Shown: one piece after another, positions 8,517 to 21,779 of the stretch
Position numbering within the stretch: the first letter of the stretch is position 1
Layout of the letters: each line of letters begins with the position of its first letter
DNA from: Yoonia sp.
GTDB taxonomy: Bacteria > Pseudomonadota > Alphaproteobacteria > Rhodobacterales > Rhodobacteraceae
Reading direction: 5' to 3'
NCBI GenBank assembly: GCA_029250945.1
Contig: JAQXEG010000043.1
Location: 1 to 57,984, forward strand
Length of the DNA stretch: 57,984 nucleotides
The notes under the pieces: generated by a model
Seen by the model: the letters and a program-made list of their open reading frames with translations, nothing else
Databases searched by the model: none
Told to the model about the DNA's origin: nothing
Position numbers and translations under genes: made by a program

Positions 8517-8809
8517 GACATCACCTCATCAGAAAACGAAAATTCGCACAGTTCCATGAATTCGAAATCGCCTGTGGCGCGGGTCCACAGTTGTTCCAGC
8601 TTGGACGCGCGCGTGATGGTGGCTGTGCGGTCCTCGACGACCACCTCGCCGTAGGGGGCCATAATTTCGCTGCCGTGCACCTGCACGGTGTCACCGGGGT
8701 TCACGACGGCCCCATTGTTGAATTTCACATGCGCAGACAGTTCTTCGAACCTGTGCGAAATGGTGACCGTGCAAGGCACGTTTTCTTTGGATCGTGTGAT
8801 CAGTCCCAT
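8513..8809 (-). CDS. Small conserved protein between puhC and acsF
   Basis: A 98-aa soluble protein without membrane segments. The middle (NPGDTVQVHGSEIMAPYGEVVVEDRTATI) looks like a beta-rich fold. A small gene of this type is usual at this place in Rhodobacterales clusters, but I know no assigned function. An AGGGAC ribosome site precedes the ATG and its end overlaps acsF by 4 bp. The tight coupling suggests a role with AcsF or in complex assembly; this is inference. Confidence 0.75.
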   Translation of the reverse strand: MGLITRSKENVPCTVTISHRFEELSAHVKFNNGAVVNPGDTVQVHGSEIMAPYGEVVVEDRTATITRASKLEQLWTRATGDFEFMELCEFSFSDEVMS

Positions 8810-8833
8810 TGTGTTTGTCCCTTTGGTTGGCGT

Positions 8834-9301
8834 TCAGTCGATCAACTTGGCGAAAGCTGCGACATTGTCTTGGCCGTATCCGATCAGTTCGATCATCCAG
8901 CCGGTGGTATCGTCAAAGATTGCGACATGCCCGTTGTCACGGCGCACAAGGCGCAGGGGCGCGTCAGATGGCACATCGGCCACAGTGCGCGCGCGGTTCA
9001 CGGACATCCAGATGACATCGATGAACCCCGCCTTTTCATCCGTGGAGGCGGCGATAACCGTGCCCGCATCGTCGAGCACCTGCACACCGTCACTGCGGTT
9101 GCCCGACAGGATGATGCTGCGTTCAGCGGCAATCGGGCTATCGGTTAGCACGCCAGACAGCGGCTGATCGCTAATCTGCGCGTACCCCACAAGGGCCACA
9201 GAGGCGAGCATCAGACCGAACATCGCCTGCACAAGCACCTTTGGCACCATATCGCGGTCGCGGTGTTTCATCTGTTTGGAAAGGGTTGAAAACTCGGCCA
9301 T
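8834..9301 (-). CDS. puhC: Photosynthetic complex assembly protein PuhC
   Basis: 155 aa from the ATG at 9301. A longer frame exists, but its first 35 codons lie inside puhB and lack family character. A short N-terminal cytoplasmic segment precedes one membrane helix (about residues 19-38, VLVQAMFGLMLASVALVGY), and the rest is periplasmic. PuhC helps LH1-reaction-centre assembly in Rhodobacter. Only 4 bp separate it from the puhB stop. Confidence 0.88.
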   Translation of the reverse strand: MAEFSTLSKQMKHRDRDMVPKVLVQAMFGLMLASVALVGYAQISDQPLSGVLTDSPIAAERSIILSGNRSDGVQVLDDAGTVIAASTDEKAGFIDVIWMSVNRARTVADVPSDAPLRLVRRDNGHVAIFDDTTGWMIELIGYGQDNVAAFAKLID

Positions 9302-9305
9302 GATC

Positions 9306-9935
9306 TTACTCCGCTGCGACGGCGTTGGGGATGATGCGCGTGACCTTTGGTTCGGCCAGACGCGTTTCGGCGGCTTCGGCAAAGATCTGTGCGACGCGGG
9401 CGGCATCGGGAATGGCGCGGAACGCGGGCTGGGTGCGGGTCATGTGCCACGGGCGCACATGCGGCCACGTCATCATATACGACAGGCGAGTGTCGCCGAT
9501 CAGCTCGAACGTGATGGTGCCAAGGCCCGATTTACGCAGGGCGACCTGACCGGTGCCAATGCACACATACGGCAGGTTCAGCGTCATGGTCAGCGCGGCC
9601 CCAATGCGCATGCAAACACGTTTGTTGGTCAGCGTATAAACGGTGGACCGCGCCTGCACAGTGGCGATCAACAACAACAGACCGCCCGCGATCAGACCTG
9701 CGACCAGAAAGGGGATGCCATGGGCGAGTGCCACGGTGAACGACGCCTCGGTCGATGACACGCCAACGCGCCATACAGTCAGCAAGACGAAATAGCCCAG
9801 CACCCAATTCAGGCCAAGCGCATCCTTGGCCAACCGCAGCGGGTTAGGGGCGCCTTGCCATAAAATCTCTTCGCCCGGCGGCAGCTCTGCTGGCAGGCCG
9901 CGCACAGGTTCGAAATTGAAATCATCGTGATGCAT
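9306..9935 (-). CDS. puhB: Photosynthetic complex assembly protein PuhB
   Basis: 209 aa from the ATG at 9935; codons upstream of that start do not fit the family. PuhB proteins have a short N-terminus (EILWQGAPNP is typical), two or three membrane helices (about residues 44-90) and a PH-like domain reading STVYTLTNKRVCMRIG. PuhB assists reaction-centre assembly. It is packed between puhA and puhC in the same operon. Confidence 0.9.
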   Translation of the reverse strand: MHHDDFNFEPVRGLPAELPPGEEILWQGAPNPLRLAKDALGLNWVLGYFVLLTVWRVGVSSTEASFTVALAHGIPFLVAGLIAGGLLLLIATVQARSTVYTLTNKRVCMRIGAALTMTLNLPYVCIGTGQVALRKSGLGTITFELIGDTRLSYMMTWPHVRPWHMTRTQPAFRAIPDAARVAQIFAEAAETRLAEPKVTRIIPNAVAAE

Positions 9936-9992
9936 TGTTTTATCCCCTTTGGTGGTCACGGGGCCGGCGGCGAACCGGCTCCGCATGGTGTT

Positions 9993-10766
9993 TTAAACGA
10001 CCGGTTCAGCGCGACGAGCATCCGCATAAAGCGTGCCGCCACCGAAGTAGGCCATGATCTTTTCTTCCTCGAGCAGGGTGACCTGATCCGCCGACGCGAT
10101 GGTCGGAATGCCGTCAAAATGATCACTGTAGATGGACCGCACATCGACGCGGTTCTTTTTGATCTTGGCAAAGTTCATCGGGATCAGGCGCAGTTTACCG
10201 GACCCTTCGGGGTTCACGTCGATGGTCAGGAAACGCACCATCTGCTCTGGCACGTCGACCCACATATCGGTGACGCGGCCAATGACCTCGCCGTCGCCTG
10301 AAACCACGGCCTTACCGCGCGGATCGGTACCGGCAGAGACGTGGAAATCGGGCATGGCGGACATTGGTTTGATCTTCACATGGCCGTGCGCGTCCAGTTC
10401 GGGGTGGTCGTTGCGCGGCGCCCAAGCGGCGGGACCCACACCATCAACCATCGGATCACCCGTCGGCATATAAGGCGAACCAGCGGCAACGGATGTACGT
10501 TCCAACGCCAGATCAGCGCGGTCGCCACGCTGGCCCGATGGCACGGTCACATCGCCACGGCCGTGGGGCAGGTGGAATGTTTTGTCGGACGGCACCGGAA
10601 ACGGTCCTTGGTTCGGGGCCACATTGCCGTCGTCATCCTCGAGCGGGTAACCTTCGCGCATGTTTTCGGTTTGCAGGTAATACACCAGCAGCGCGAAAAA
10701 GAGGTAGAACAGCCAGATCGCAGCGCTCGCCAGATCAAAGTTGCCGAAAAAGTTGTTACCGAGCAT
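9993..10766 (-). CDS. puhA: Photosynthetic reaction centre H subunit
   Basis: 257 aa, the usual length. One N-terminal membrane helix (about residues 12-31, AAIWLFYLFFALLVYYLQTE) is followed by the cytoplasmic PRC-barrel domain (DGEVIGRVTDMWVDVPEQMVRFLTIDV). The H subunit caps the L/M core and steers proton delivery to the secondary quinone. A strong GGAGG ribosome site lies upstream. The lhaA stop is 34 bp upstream. Confidence 0.97.
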   Translation of the reverse strand: MLGNNFFGNFDLASAAIWLFYLFFALLVYYLQTENMREGYPLEDDDGNVAPNQGPFPVPSDKTFHLPHGRGDVTVPSGQRGDRADLALERTSVAAGSPYMPTGDPMVDGVGPAAWAPRNDHPELDAHGHVKIKPMSAMPDFHVSAGTDPRGKAVVSGDGEVIGRVTDMWVDVPEQMVRFLTIDVNPEGSGKLRLIPMNFAKIKKNRVDVRSIYSDHFDGIPTIASADQVTLLEEEKIMAYFGGGTLYADARRAEPVV

Positions 10767-10799
10767 GGAAAAATCCTCCGTCGTGGTCAGTGTGTTGTG

Positions 10800-12223
10800 T
10801 CATGTTGGAAACTCTGTCAGGGCGATTGGCCCCGTCGTTTGTGTGGTCACGCTGCGCGCACGGACCAGCGGCCCCAATGCGATCAGCGTGATGAACAGCA
10901 GGCCGATTTCCACGTGGTAAACCACGCTGTAACCCGTTGCATTTGATTGAAGCGCCTGCCCGAATGTCCCCGACATGGCCGCCCCGTTGATGATGTCACG
11001 CAGGGCGCCACCGGTGAAAATCGAACAGCCCGCTGCTGTCGCCTGTGCCGCACCCCATGCGCCAAGGGCCAGTCCTTTGCCCGCCGCGCCTTTTGTCTCA
11101 ACCGTCATGGCCGCGGTCAGGGTCGCCACAGCGAACAGCCCGCCGCCCAGCCCGATGCCGAAGGCACCCGCAAAGAACAGCGCGATGCTGGCCAAGGGAC
11201 CCGCAAAGATCACCGATGAGAACGCGATCAACCCGATCAGGATGCCACGTGCCGCCATGCGGTAAGGGTCCGTGCCAGATTTCAGCCAGCGTGCAGCAAG
11301 GCCAAAGCCAATCAGCGCACCCACCGCCCACATCGCCGTCAGCAAGGTGGTCGATGACACCGACAGTCCAAGGATTTCGCCGCCGTAGGGTTCCAGCAGC
11401 ACGTCTTGCATATTGAACGCCAGCGTCCCGATGAACACGACGACCAGCAGACGGCCAGCGGTGCCGCCCCCGACCAGATCGGCCCACGCATCGCGGAACT
11501 GCGGGCGCGGGGCGTCGCGCTGTTCGCGAGTCATTGGCGCGATCTTTTCCTGTTTCCACAGGGCAATCATGTTCAGCACAATGGTGACAACGGCGGTCCC
11601 TTGGATCACCTGCACCAGCCGCAGCGCGCTGAAATTCTGTAGCAATGCACCCACGATCACCGCCGATACGCCCATCCCCAACAGGAATGTGACGTATAGC
11701 AGAGCAACGACTTGGGGGCGCGTTTCTTCGGTCGCGCGGTCGGCGGCCAGCGCCAGCCCTGCGGTTTGTGTCATATGCATCCCAATGCCGGTTAGCAGGA
11801 ACGCAAGGGCCGCGCCCACCTCGCCCGCCCAGGACGGGCCAGCAGCCTGATCGCCCGACAGTAAAAGCAGGCCCATCGGCATGATTGCCAGCCCCCCAAA
11901 CTGCCACAGCGACCCGAACCAAAGATAGGGGATGCGTTTCCACCCGATAGCCGAGCGGTAGTTGTCGGACCGAAAGCCCAGCAATGCGCGGAAGGGAGCA
12001 ACCAGCACAGGGATCGCGATCATCAGCGCCACGATGGTGGCCGAGACGCCCAATTCCACGATCATCACGCGGTTGAGTGTCCCCAGCAGCATCACCGCCG
12101 CCATACCGACCGAGATTTGGAACAATGACAAGCGCAACAACTGCCCCAATGGCAACTGGTCGCTGACCGCATCCGAAAACGGAAGCGCGCGCATCGTCAC
12201 GGATTTGAGCAGGTTGCGCGAGA

Positions 12224-12227
<4 letters not shown>
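10800..12227 (-). CDS. lhaA: Light-harvesting complex assembly protein LhaA (PucC family)
   Basis: A 475-aa major-facilitator-type protein with about 12 hydrophobic segments. The opening LLRLSLFQISVGMAAVMLLGTLNRVMIVEL is characteristic of the LhaA/PucC/BCH2 family. LhaA promotes insertion of LH1 and delivery of bacteriochlorophyll in Rhodobacter. Its start overlaps the bchM stop by 4 bp. The family member by bchG (27239-28525) is a paralog. Confidence 0.93.
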
Positions 12228-13794
<1,567 letters not shown>

Positions 13795-13801
13795 TCATGG
13801 G

Positions 13802-16800
13802 TCATTCGGCTGCAATGCCCTCTAGTTGATCTTCGATGGCGTAAGCCGCGTTTTGCAGCGCCGCAAAAGTTTCGGGGTCGGGGGACCAGTAATCGCGGTC
13901 TGATGCTTCGATCAGGCGATTGGCCATCCGCATGGAGGCTTGGGGGTTCAGATCGGCAAGCCGCTGGCGCATGGCATCATCCAGCACAAAGGTTTCCGAC
14001 AGTTTTTGGTAAACCCACGGATCAACCTTACCGGTGGTGGCGGACCAGCCGACGGTATTGGTGATATGCGCCTCGATCTGGCGCACACCCTCATGACCGT
14101 GTTCCAGCAGAGGTTCATAGAATTTGGGGTTCAGCGACCGTGCGCGGGTTTCAAGCGCGACCTGATCGGTGAGCGTGCGCACCTGTGCGCCCCCGCGGGT
14201 CTGATCGCCGATATAAATCGGCAGATCGGCCCCGCCCTTCGCCCGTTTCACCGCAGATGCGATGCCGCCAAGCGTGTCGAAATAGTGATCAACAGATGTG
14301 ATCCCCAGCTCGACCGATTCCAGATTTTGATAGGCAAGATCGACGTTTGCCAGCGTATCTTGCAACAATGCAGCCTGTTGGGACGCCGCCCCGTCGGGGC
14401 CATAGGCAAAGGATTTGCGCGCCTGATAGGCATCGGCCAGATCGTTTTCATCATCAAATGCGGAACTGTCGACCAGCTGGTTCACGTTGGACCCATAGGC
14501 ACCTTCGGCATTGGAAAACACACGCAGGGCGGCGGTTTTCATATCGACACCTTGGGCATCGGCAAAGGCCAGCGCATGGGCGCGGATCGGATTCATCGCG
14601 GCAGGCTCATCCGCCATTGCGCATTGATATGCAGCGTCGGCCAACAGCTTGGTTTGCAGTGGCAAAAGGTCGCGAAAAATGCCCGACAGGGTCATCACCA
14701 CATCCACCCGCGCACGGCCCAATTCGGCCAACGACACAAGGTTCGCACCGCACAGCCGCCCGTGATTGTCGAACCGCGGCACACAACCCATCAGCGCCAG
14801 CGCCTGCGCAATCGGCCCGCCGTTGGATTTGATATTGTCCGATCCCCACAGCACCAAGGCCACGGAACGGGGTAGAGTGGCGTGGGTTTTGAGCAGCTCA
14901 TCCGCCTGCAACGCGCCATCGCGCATCGCGAATGCGGTGGGCATACGGAACGGGTCAAACGCGTGGATATTGCGGCCCGTCGGCAGAATTTCCGGCGCGC
15001 GGATCACATCACCACCGGGCACGGGGGCGATAAATTGCGCGTTCAGCGCGGTCATCAGCGCGGGCAATTCGTGGTCGGTTTCCAGATGGGATTTGGCGCG
15101 CGCACGGTCGGCGACGGTGGCAAATTCCATCAGGTCGAGCATATTTTCTGCATCCCGCGTGCGCCCAACGATATGCAGACCATCAGGGATCAGCGATCCT
15201 TCGGTTTCCAATAATTGCAGCCAAAGCGCATCAATATCGGTGGCGTCCAGATCGACAAGCGCGGCCTGCGTCGCGATCAGATCAGCCAGATCGGGGTCGC
15301 GCGCGGGATCGCTGCGCCATTTGGTGATGCTGTCCTTTAGGTCCGCAAGCCCGCGATACAGCCCCGCGTTTTGTAGCGGCGGCGTCAGGTGGGTGATGGT
15401 CACGGCGTTCGACCGGCGCTTGGCCAATGTCGCCTCTGACGGGTTGTTGGCGGCGTATAGATAGACGTTGGGCATGTTCCCGATCAGACGTTCGGGCCAG
15501 TCATTGCCGCCCAAACCGTTCTGCTTACCAGGCATAAATTCCAACGCGCCGTGCATGCCAAAATGCAGCAGCACGTCAACCTTCAGATCATGTTTCAGGT
15601 ATTGATAAAACGCGGAAAACGCGTGGGTGGGCGCGAACCCTTTTTCGAACAAAAGGCGCATGGGATCGCCCTCGTATCCGAAGGTGGGCTGCACGCCGAC
15701 CATGACCTTGCCGAATTGCGCGCCAAGGATAAACACCTCGCGCCCGTTGGATTGAACACGGCCGGGGGCGGCGCCCCATGTGGCCTCAATCTCGTCCAGC
15801 CATGGCGTATTCGCGACGATTTTATCGGCGGTGACGGTGGCGGCGACATTCGCCTCTTGCCCGTGCACCTGCGCATTGCCGTTCAGGACAGCATCGCGCA
15901 GCGCATCGACGGTGGCGGGCGGGGTGACGTCATACCCCTCCGCCTGCATCCGGTGCAGCGTGTTGTGCAGGCTTTCAAACACTGACAAATAGGCGGCGGT
16001 ACCAACAGCGCCCGCATTGGGCGGAAAGCCAAACAGGACGATGCCCACGGTTTTATCCGCGTTGGATTTACGGCGCAGCGTGGCCAGCGCGTGTGTCTTT
16101 TCCACCAGCGCATCGACGCGTTCCAAACAGGGGGCCATCGCCTTTACATCGCTGGCGGCAGGGCAACGGTGCGTGCAACCTGTGCAGCCCTGCGTGCCAT
16201 GGCGGCCCGCGAAAACAGTGGGGTTTGTCGCGCCGTCAATTTCGGGCAGAGCGATCAGCATTGTCGCCTCGATCGGGGACAGGCCTTGACCGCCCGTGGA
16301 CCACTGATCCAGCGTTTGGAATTCCAGCGGTTGGGCCGCGACATAGGGCAGATCAAGATCAGACAGCACCGCAATCGCGGCGTCATTGTCGTTATAGGCG
16401 GGGCCACCGACCAGCGAAAAACCGGTGAGGGAGACAAGCGCATCGGCGCGGCCCATATGATACGCCTCAATCGCAGGACGACCATCAAGGCCTCCGGCAA
16501 AGGCGGCAATAACGCGCATGCCGCGGGCCTCAAACTGGCGGATCACATGGTCGTAATGCGCGGTATCGCCCGACAGGATATAGCTGCGCAACAGCAAGAT
16601 ACCGACGGTGGTTGTCGCATCTGACGCAGGCAAATCCGCCAGATCGGTCGTCATATGCAGATCAGGCAGATCGGGGTGATACAGGCCAACATCGGGATAC
16701 ACGATCGGATCGTCGGCGTGGGTGCCGCGCCAATCGGCCCGGTGCGCGTAACGCGACAAAAGGAACCGGACCATCTGTTCCGTATTCGCGTCCGACCCGC

Positions 16801-17329
16801 CGAGCCAGTATTGCATGCACAAGAACCAAGCACGCAAATCTTGGCTTTTGCCCGGGATCAGTTTCAGGATCTTGGGCAGGCGGCGCAGCATCTTCATCTG
16901 GCCCGCACCAGATTTGCCGGACGATTTGGACGGCTTAAGCTTTTTCAAAAGGCTCATCGCGCCAGAGGCAGGCTTGGACATATCCAGGTCGCCCATGCGC
17001 GTCAGCTGGGTAATCTCATGATCAGACACCACACCGACCATCGCATCGCAAGTGTCGCGGCGGGCGATCAGGTCGGGCAGAACGGCCTTGATATGATCCT
17101 CAAGAAACAGCACGCAATTCACAATCAGATCGGCTGTTGCAATATCGGCGCGCGCGGCGGTCAGTGCATCTGGGTCCGTGTCCCATTCCACAGCGGCATG
17201 AATGGACAGTTTCAGCCCGGGAAAGTCGCGGGCGAGCATGGGCGCGATACGGGCCGCAGGGCCCGCCGCGTGACGATCAAGCGTCACAATCACAAAGTGA
17301 TAGCTATGATCGGCCATCTTATCGCGCAT
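13802..17329 (-). CDS. bchH: Magnesium chelatase, H subunit
   Basis: BchH binds protoporphyrin IX and is the catalytic subunit of Mg chelatase together with BchI and BchD. About 1175 aa with the CobN/Mg-chelatase signature, including [23 protein letters not shown] and [12 protein letters not shown] place the start at 17329 because AAAGG lies 6 nt upstream. A second ATG at 17317, one base after the bchB stop, is also possible. The gene overlaps the 3' end of bchB, so it belongs to the bchFNBHLM operon. Confidence 0.96.
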   Translation of the reverse strand: MRDKMADHSYHFVIVTLDRHAAGPAARIAPMLARDFPGLKLSIHAAVEWDTDPDALTAARADIATADLIVNCVLFLEDHIKAVLPDLIARRDTCDAMVGVVSDHEITQLTRMGDLDMSKPASGAMSLLKKLKPSKSSGKSGAGQMKMLRRLPKILKLIPGKSQDLRAWFLCMQYWLGGSDANTEQMVRFLLSRYAHRADWRGTHADDPIVYPDVGLYHPDLPDLHMTTDLADLPASDATTTVGILLLRSYILSGDTAHYDHVIRQFEARGMRVIAAFAGGLDGRPAIEAYHMGRADALVSLTGFSLVGGPAYNDNDAAIAVLSDLDLPYVAAQPLEFQTLDQWSTGGQGLSPIEATMLIALPEIDGATNPTVFAGRHGTQGCTGCTHRCPAASDVKAMAPCLERVDALVEKTHALATLRRKSNADKTVGIVLFGFPPNAGAVGTAAYLSVFESLHNTLHRMQAEGYDVTPPATVDALRDAVLNGNAQVHGQEANVAATVTADKIVANTPWLDEIEATWGAAPGRVQSNGREVFILGAQFGKVMVGVQPTFGYEGDPMRLLFEKGFAPTHAFSAFYQYLKHDLKVDVLLHFGMHGALEFMPGKQNGLGGNDWPERLIGNMPNVYLYAANNPSEATLAKRRSNAVTITHLTPPLQNAGLYRGLADLKDSITKWRSDPARDPDLADLIATQAALVDLDATDIDALWLQLLETEGSLIPDGLHIVGRTRDAENMLDLMEFATVADRARAKSHLETDHELPALMTALNAQFIAPVPGGDVIRAPEILPTGRNIHAFDPFRMPTAFAMRDGALQADELLKTHATLPRSVALVLWGSDNIKSNGGPIAQALALMGCVPRFDNHGRLCGANLVSLAELGRARVDVVMTLSGIFRDLLPLQTKLLADAAYQCAMADEPAAMNPIRAHALAFADAQGVDMKTAALRVFSNAEGAYGSNVNQLVDSSAFDDENDLADAYQARKSFAYGPDGAASQQAALLQDTLANVDLAYQNLESVELGITSVDHYFDTLGGIASAVKRAKGGADLPIYIGDQTRGGAQVRTLTDQVALETRARSLNPKFYEPLLEHGHEGVRQIEAHITNTVGWSATTGKVDPWVYQKLSETFVLDDAMRQRLADLNPQASMRMANRLIEASDRDYWSPDPETFAALQNAAYAIEDQLEGIAAE

Positions 17330-18860
17330 AATGGGCCTTTGCCTCATACAGCGTATCAAGAGTGATTTCGGTCAGTCCCTTATCCGCGGCAAAGGTTTCG
17401 GTGTTGCGCCGCGCCTTACCACGCACAAAGAACGGAATTTTCTTCAGCTCTTTTTCTGCATCCGCCAGCCAGACCATCACATCTGTGCCAACCTCGGGCT
17501 TCGCTTTTTCTTCAATACTCCCGCCGGAGGCTCCGCCAGATGGTTTGGGCGCATGACCACCATGGTGGCTTGGGCCGGCGGCATCGTGAAATTCGAAATC
17601 ATCGCGGAACATGTGCAGCAGATGTTCCTCCAACCCCATGACAAGCGGGTGGATCCACGTGTCAAAGATGACATTCGCACCCTCGAACCCCATTTGCGGG
17701 GAATAGCGGGCCGGGAAATCTTGCACGTGCACAGGCGCGGAAATCACAGCACAGGGGATGCCCAGCCGTTTGCCGATGTGCCGTTCCATTTGCGTCCCAA
17801 GGATCATTTCGGGCTGGATGTCTTCGATCGCGCGCTCGACCTCAAGGTAGTCATCAGTGATCAGCGCAGTCAGGCCATATTCGCGGGCCACGGCGCGCAC
17901 ATCACGGGCCATTTCGCGATTGTAGCAGCCGATGCCTGCCACCTCGAACCCCATTTCATCGCGGGCAATGCGGGCAGCGGCTTTTACATGGGTGCCATCA
18001 CCGAAAATGAACACGCGCTTGCCGGTCAGATATGTGCTGTCAACAGAGCGCGACCACCATGTCTGGCGCAAACGGTCGGTATCCAATGTCGCCGTCAACC
18101 CAGTCAGTTCGCGGATTTCAGCGATGAAATCATGGGTGGCACCGGTGCCGATTGGCACGACCTTCGTGTAGGGCTGGTAAAAGGTTTTCTCGCAATAACG
18201 TGCGGCACTTTCGCCAGTTTCAGGGTAGAGTAGCACGTTGAAATGCGCCTGACCCATTTTCGCGATATCGGCCGGCGTGGCGGTCATGGGTGCGGTCACA
18301 TTCACCTCGACGCCCAGCTCATACAGCAGGTTCGTGATTTCCTGAATATCGTCGCGGTGCCGAAAGCCAAGCGCCGTTGGCCCAAGGATATTGCAGCTGA
18401 TCCGCTGTGTCCGCTCCATCGGTTTGGCGAGCGATTTGACGATCTGATAGAACGCCTCATCCGCGCCGAAATTTTCCTTGCGCTGGTAGCTGGGTAATTC
18501 GAGCGCGATGACCGGAATATCAAGGCCCATGGTTTCGGCCAGACCACCAGGATCATCCTGGATCAGCTCGGCGGTGCAGGACGCGCCGACGATGATCGCC
18601 TCGGGCTGGAAACGATCCACGGCATCTTGGCACGCGTCCTTGAACAGACCAGCGGTGTCAGAGCCCAGATCGCGGGCTTGGAAGGTCGTGTAGGTCACAG
18701 GCGGCCGGTGATCGCGGCGTTCAATCATGGTGAAAAGCAGATCGGCGTAGGTGTCGCCTTGGGGCGCGTGCAGCACGTAATGCAGGCCGGTCATGCCGGT
18801 GGCGACGCGCATGGCGCCAACGTGCGGCGGACCTTCATATGTCCAAACGGTGAGCTTCAT
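17319..18860 (-). CDS. bchB: Dark-operative protochlorophyllide reductase, B subunit
   Basis: 513 aa from the ATG at 18860 ([18 protein letters not shown], the conserved family start); in-frame codons upstream do not fit. BchB with BchN forms the NifDK-like heterotetramer holding the 4Fe-4S cluster and substrate. The C-terminal [12 protein letters not shown] motif is also typical. Unusually, a perfect 9-bp hairpin ends one base before the start codon (18862-18882), so translation may be regulated or uncoupled from bchN, whose stop is 91 bp upstream. Confidence 0.96.
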   Translation of the reverse strand: MKLTVWTYEGPPHVGAMRVATGMTGLHYVLHAPQGDTYADLLFTMIERRDHRPPVTYTTFQARDLGSDTAGLFKDACQDAVDRFQPEAIIVGASCTAELIQDDPGGLAETMGLDIPVIALELPSYQRKENFGADEAFYQIVKSLAKPMERTQRISCNILGPTALGFRHRDDIQEITNLLYELGVEVNVTAPMTATPADIAKMGQAHFNVLLYPETGESAARYCEKTFYQPYTKVVPIGTGATHDFIAEIRELTGLTATLDTDRLRQTWWSRSVDSTYLTGKRVFIFGDGTHVKAAARIARDEMGFEVAGIGCYNREMARDVRAVAREYGLTALITDDYLEVERAIEDIQPEMILGTQMERHIGKRLGIPCAVISAPVHVQDFPARYSPQMGFEGANVIFDTWIHPLVMGLEEHLLHMFRDDFEFHDAAGPSHHGGHAPKPSGGASGGSIEEKAKPEVGTDVMVWLADAEKELKKIPFFVRGKARRNTETFAADKGLTEITLDTLYEAKAHYAR

Positions 18861-18861
18861 G

Positions 18862-18882
18862 CGTTTACCCCGCGGGTAAACG
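18862..18882 (-). promoter_or_regulatory. Hairpin masking the bchB ribosome-binding region
   Basis: On the transcript, CGTTTACCC (18882-18874) pairs perfectly with GGGTAAACG (18870-18862) around a GCG loop. The 3' arm ends one base before the bchB ATG and contains the only G-rich Shine-Dalgarno-like stretch. Such a stem would hide the start region. A second tight hairpin lies at 18899-18913. Confidence 0.6.
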
Positions 18883-18898
18883 ACAGTGCGAGGCAGCT

Positions 18899-18913
18899 TT
18901 TGGCGCAGCCAAA
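18899..18913 (-). repeat. Second intercistronic hairpin, bchN-bchB
   Basis: TTTGGC (18899-18904) pairs with GCCAAA (18908-18913) around a 3-nt loop and runs into the palindrome AAACGCGTTT (18911-18920). With the hairpin at 18862-18882 it makes the 91-bp spacer unusually structured. It may affect message stability. Confidence 0.45.
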
Positions 18914-18951
18914 CGCGTTTGCACACGGTGCAGATGATGCGTAGACATTTG

Positions 18952-20720
<1,769 letters not shown>

Positions 20721-20775
20721 CAGGGGCCTTTGAAAACTCTGTTTGCCCGTAAAATCTGTCAGCTTGGCCGCAATG

Positions 20776-20793
20776 TGTCAACTTGGATTTACA
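20776..20793. promoter_or_regulatory. PpsR-type operator, bchF proximal
   Basis: TGTCAACTTGGATTTACA fits TGT-N12-ACA. It lies 56 bp upstream of the bchF start in the bchF-ppaA divergent promoter. Confidence 0.7.
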
Positions 20794-20873
20794 CCTAGCG
20801 TGACACGAATATTTGACACACATGCCCTAAGACCCCAATAAATCAACGATTTAGCCCAAGCCCCTTGCAAATA

Positions 20874-20891
20874 TGTCAATTCCAATTGACA
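20874..20891. promoter_or_regulatory. PpsR-type operator, ppaA proximal (near-perfect palindrome)
   Basis: TGTCAATTCCAATTGACA is palindromic except for the two central bases, the best match in the window to the PpsR/CrtJ consensus TGTc-N10-gACA. It lies 83 bp upstream of ppaA. Confidence 0.8.
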
Positions 20892-20974
20892 AGCCATGTT
20901 GAGTTCAAGACCCTATTTGCATTCAAGGGCCTGCAAACACGGGCCAAAAGCGCAACTTCACCCCGGAGCCATGC

Positions 20975-21760
20975 ATGTCGCATGAGGCCACAGATCAGAC
21001 ACACGGCGGTGATATAAACGCCGTCGCAATGCACGCCCTGTCGCGCCTGATCCGTCGGGCGCAGGGCACTGTTGACGTGAGCGTGGCGGATGCCAGCCGC
21101 CGGCTATACGCCGCAGCCAAAACCGCCGACCGCACCGTATTTATGCAAGAGGCGACCGCACTAATTGCGGCGGGTGTATCCGAGCCGGACATCGCCAATA
21201 TCCACATCCCCAACGCGGCCCGCGCACTCGGGCAGGACTGGGTGGATGGCACGATGACATTCACAACCGTGTCCGCCGGTTGCGCGATCTTGCAAGGGTA
21301 TCTGCGCCAAACCGGTTTGCGGTGGGCGGATGAGGCGGCGATGCTGGCCACACCGGTTGGCACAGTTCTGTTGGCTGTGCCACCCTATGAACAACACACG
21401 ATCGGGGCCACATTGCTGGCCGGACAATTGCGCGCGCAGGCGGTTGACGTCGTGCTGGCCTATCACGCCGATGCCGACGATATCACGCGCCTTGCCACCA
21501 CCGAAAAGGTGGACGCGGTGCTGATTTCATCCTCGCGCAGCCCCACGATGGATGCGCTGGCGAACACGATCGGCACGCTTAAAAATGCGGGCGCTGCGAT
21601 GCCTGTTATCTTGGGCGGCAGCGTTCTGGATCAAGATCAGGATGTGCTGGGTAAAACTGGTGCTGACTTTGCCGTGCAAACATGGCAGGAGGTCGTGCAG
21701 ATTCTCACCGCGACCACCATCACCCATGCGGCACCAACGGCAAAGACAGCAGCCAAATGA
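20975..21760 (+). CDS. ppaA: Cobalamin-binding photosynthesis regulator PpaA/AerR
   Basis: 261 aa. A helical cap with Trp (LGQDWVDGTMTFTTVSAG, residues 85-102) precedes a B12-binding Rossmann domain with E-x-H-x-x-G at EQHTIG (His141 as lower cobalt ligand), a Ser-rich loop (ISSSRS) and the ILGGSV end motif. AerR/PpaA proteins bind cobalamin in a light-dependent way and antagonize or modify the repressor CrtJ/PpsR. The gene precedes ppsR by 19 bp and is divergent from bchF, the standard arrangement. Confidence 0.92.
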   Translation: MSHEATDQTHGGDINAVAMHALSRLIRRAQGTVDVSVADASRRLYAAAKTADRTVFMQEATALIAAGVSEPDIANIHIPNAARALGQDWVDGTMTFTTVSAGCAILQGYLRQTGLRWADEAAMLATPVGTVLLAVPPYEQHTIGATLLAGQLRAQAVDVVLAYHADADDITRLATTEKVDAVLISSSRSPTMDALANTIGTLKNAGAAMPVILGGSVLDQDQDVLGKTGADFAVQTWQEVVQILTATTITHAAPTAKTAAK

Positions 21761-21779
21761 ATACAGGACACCCCGCACA

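Noticed and set aside
13940..17365. Long open frames antisense to bchH and other bch genes
   Set aside because: They mirror the codon pattern of GC-rich real genes, lack recognisable domains and ribosome sites.
21552..21779. N-terminal extension of PpsR inside ppaA
   Set aside because: The extra codons are the out-of-frame 3' end of ppaA; the family start and an AGGAC site fit the ATG at 21780.
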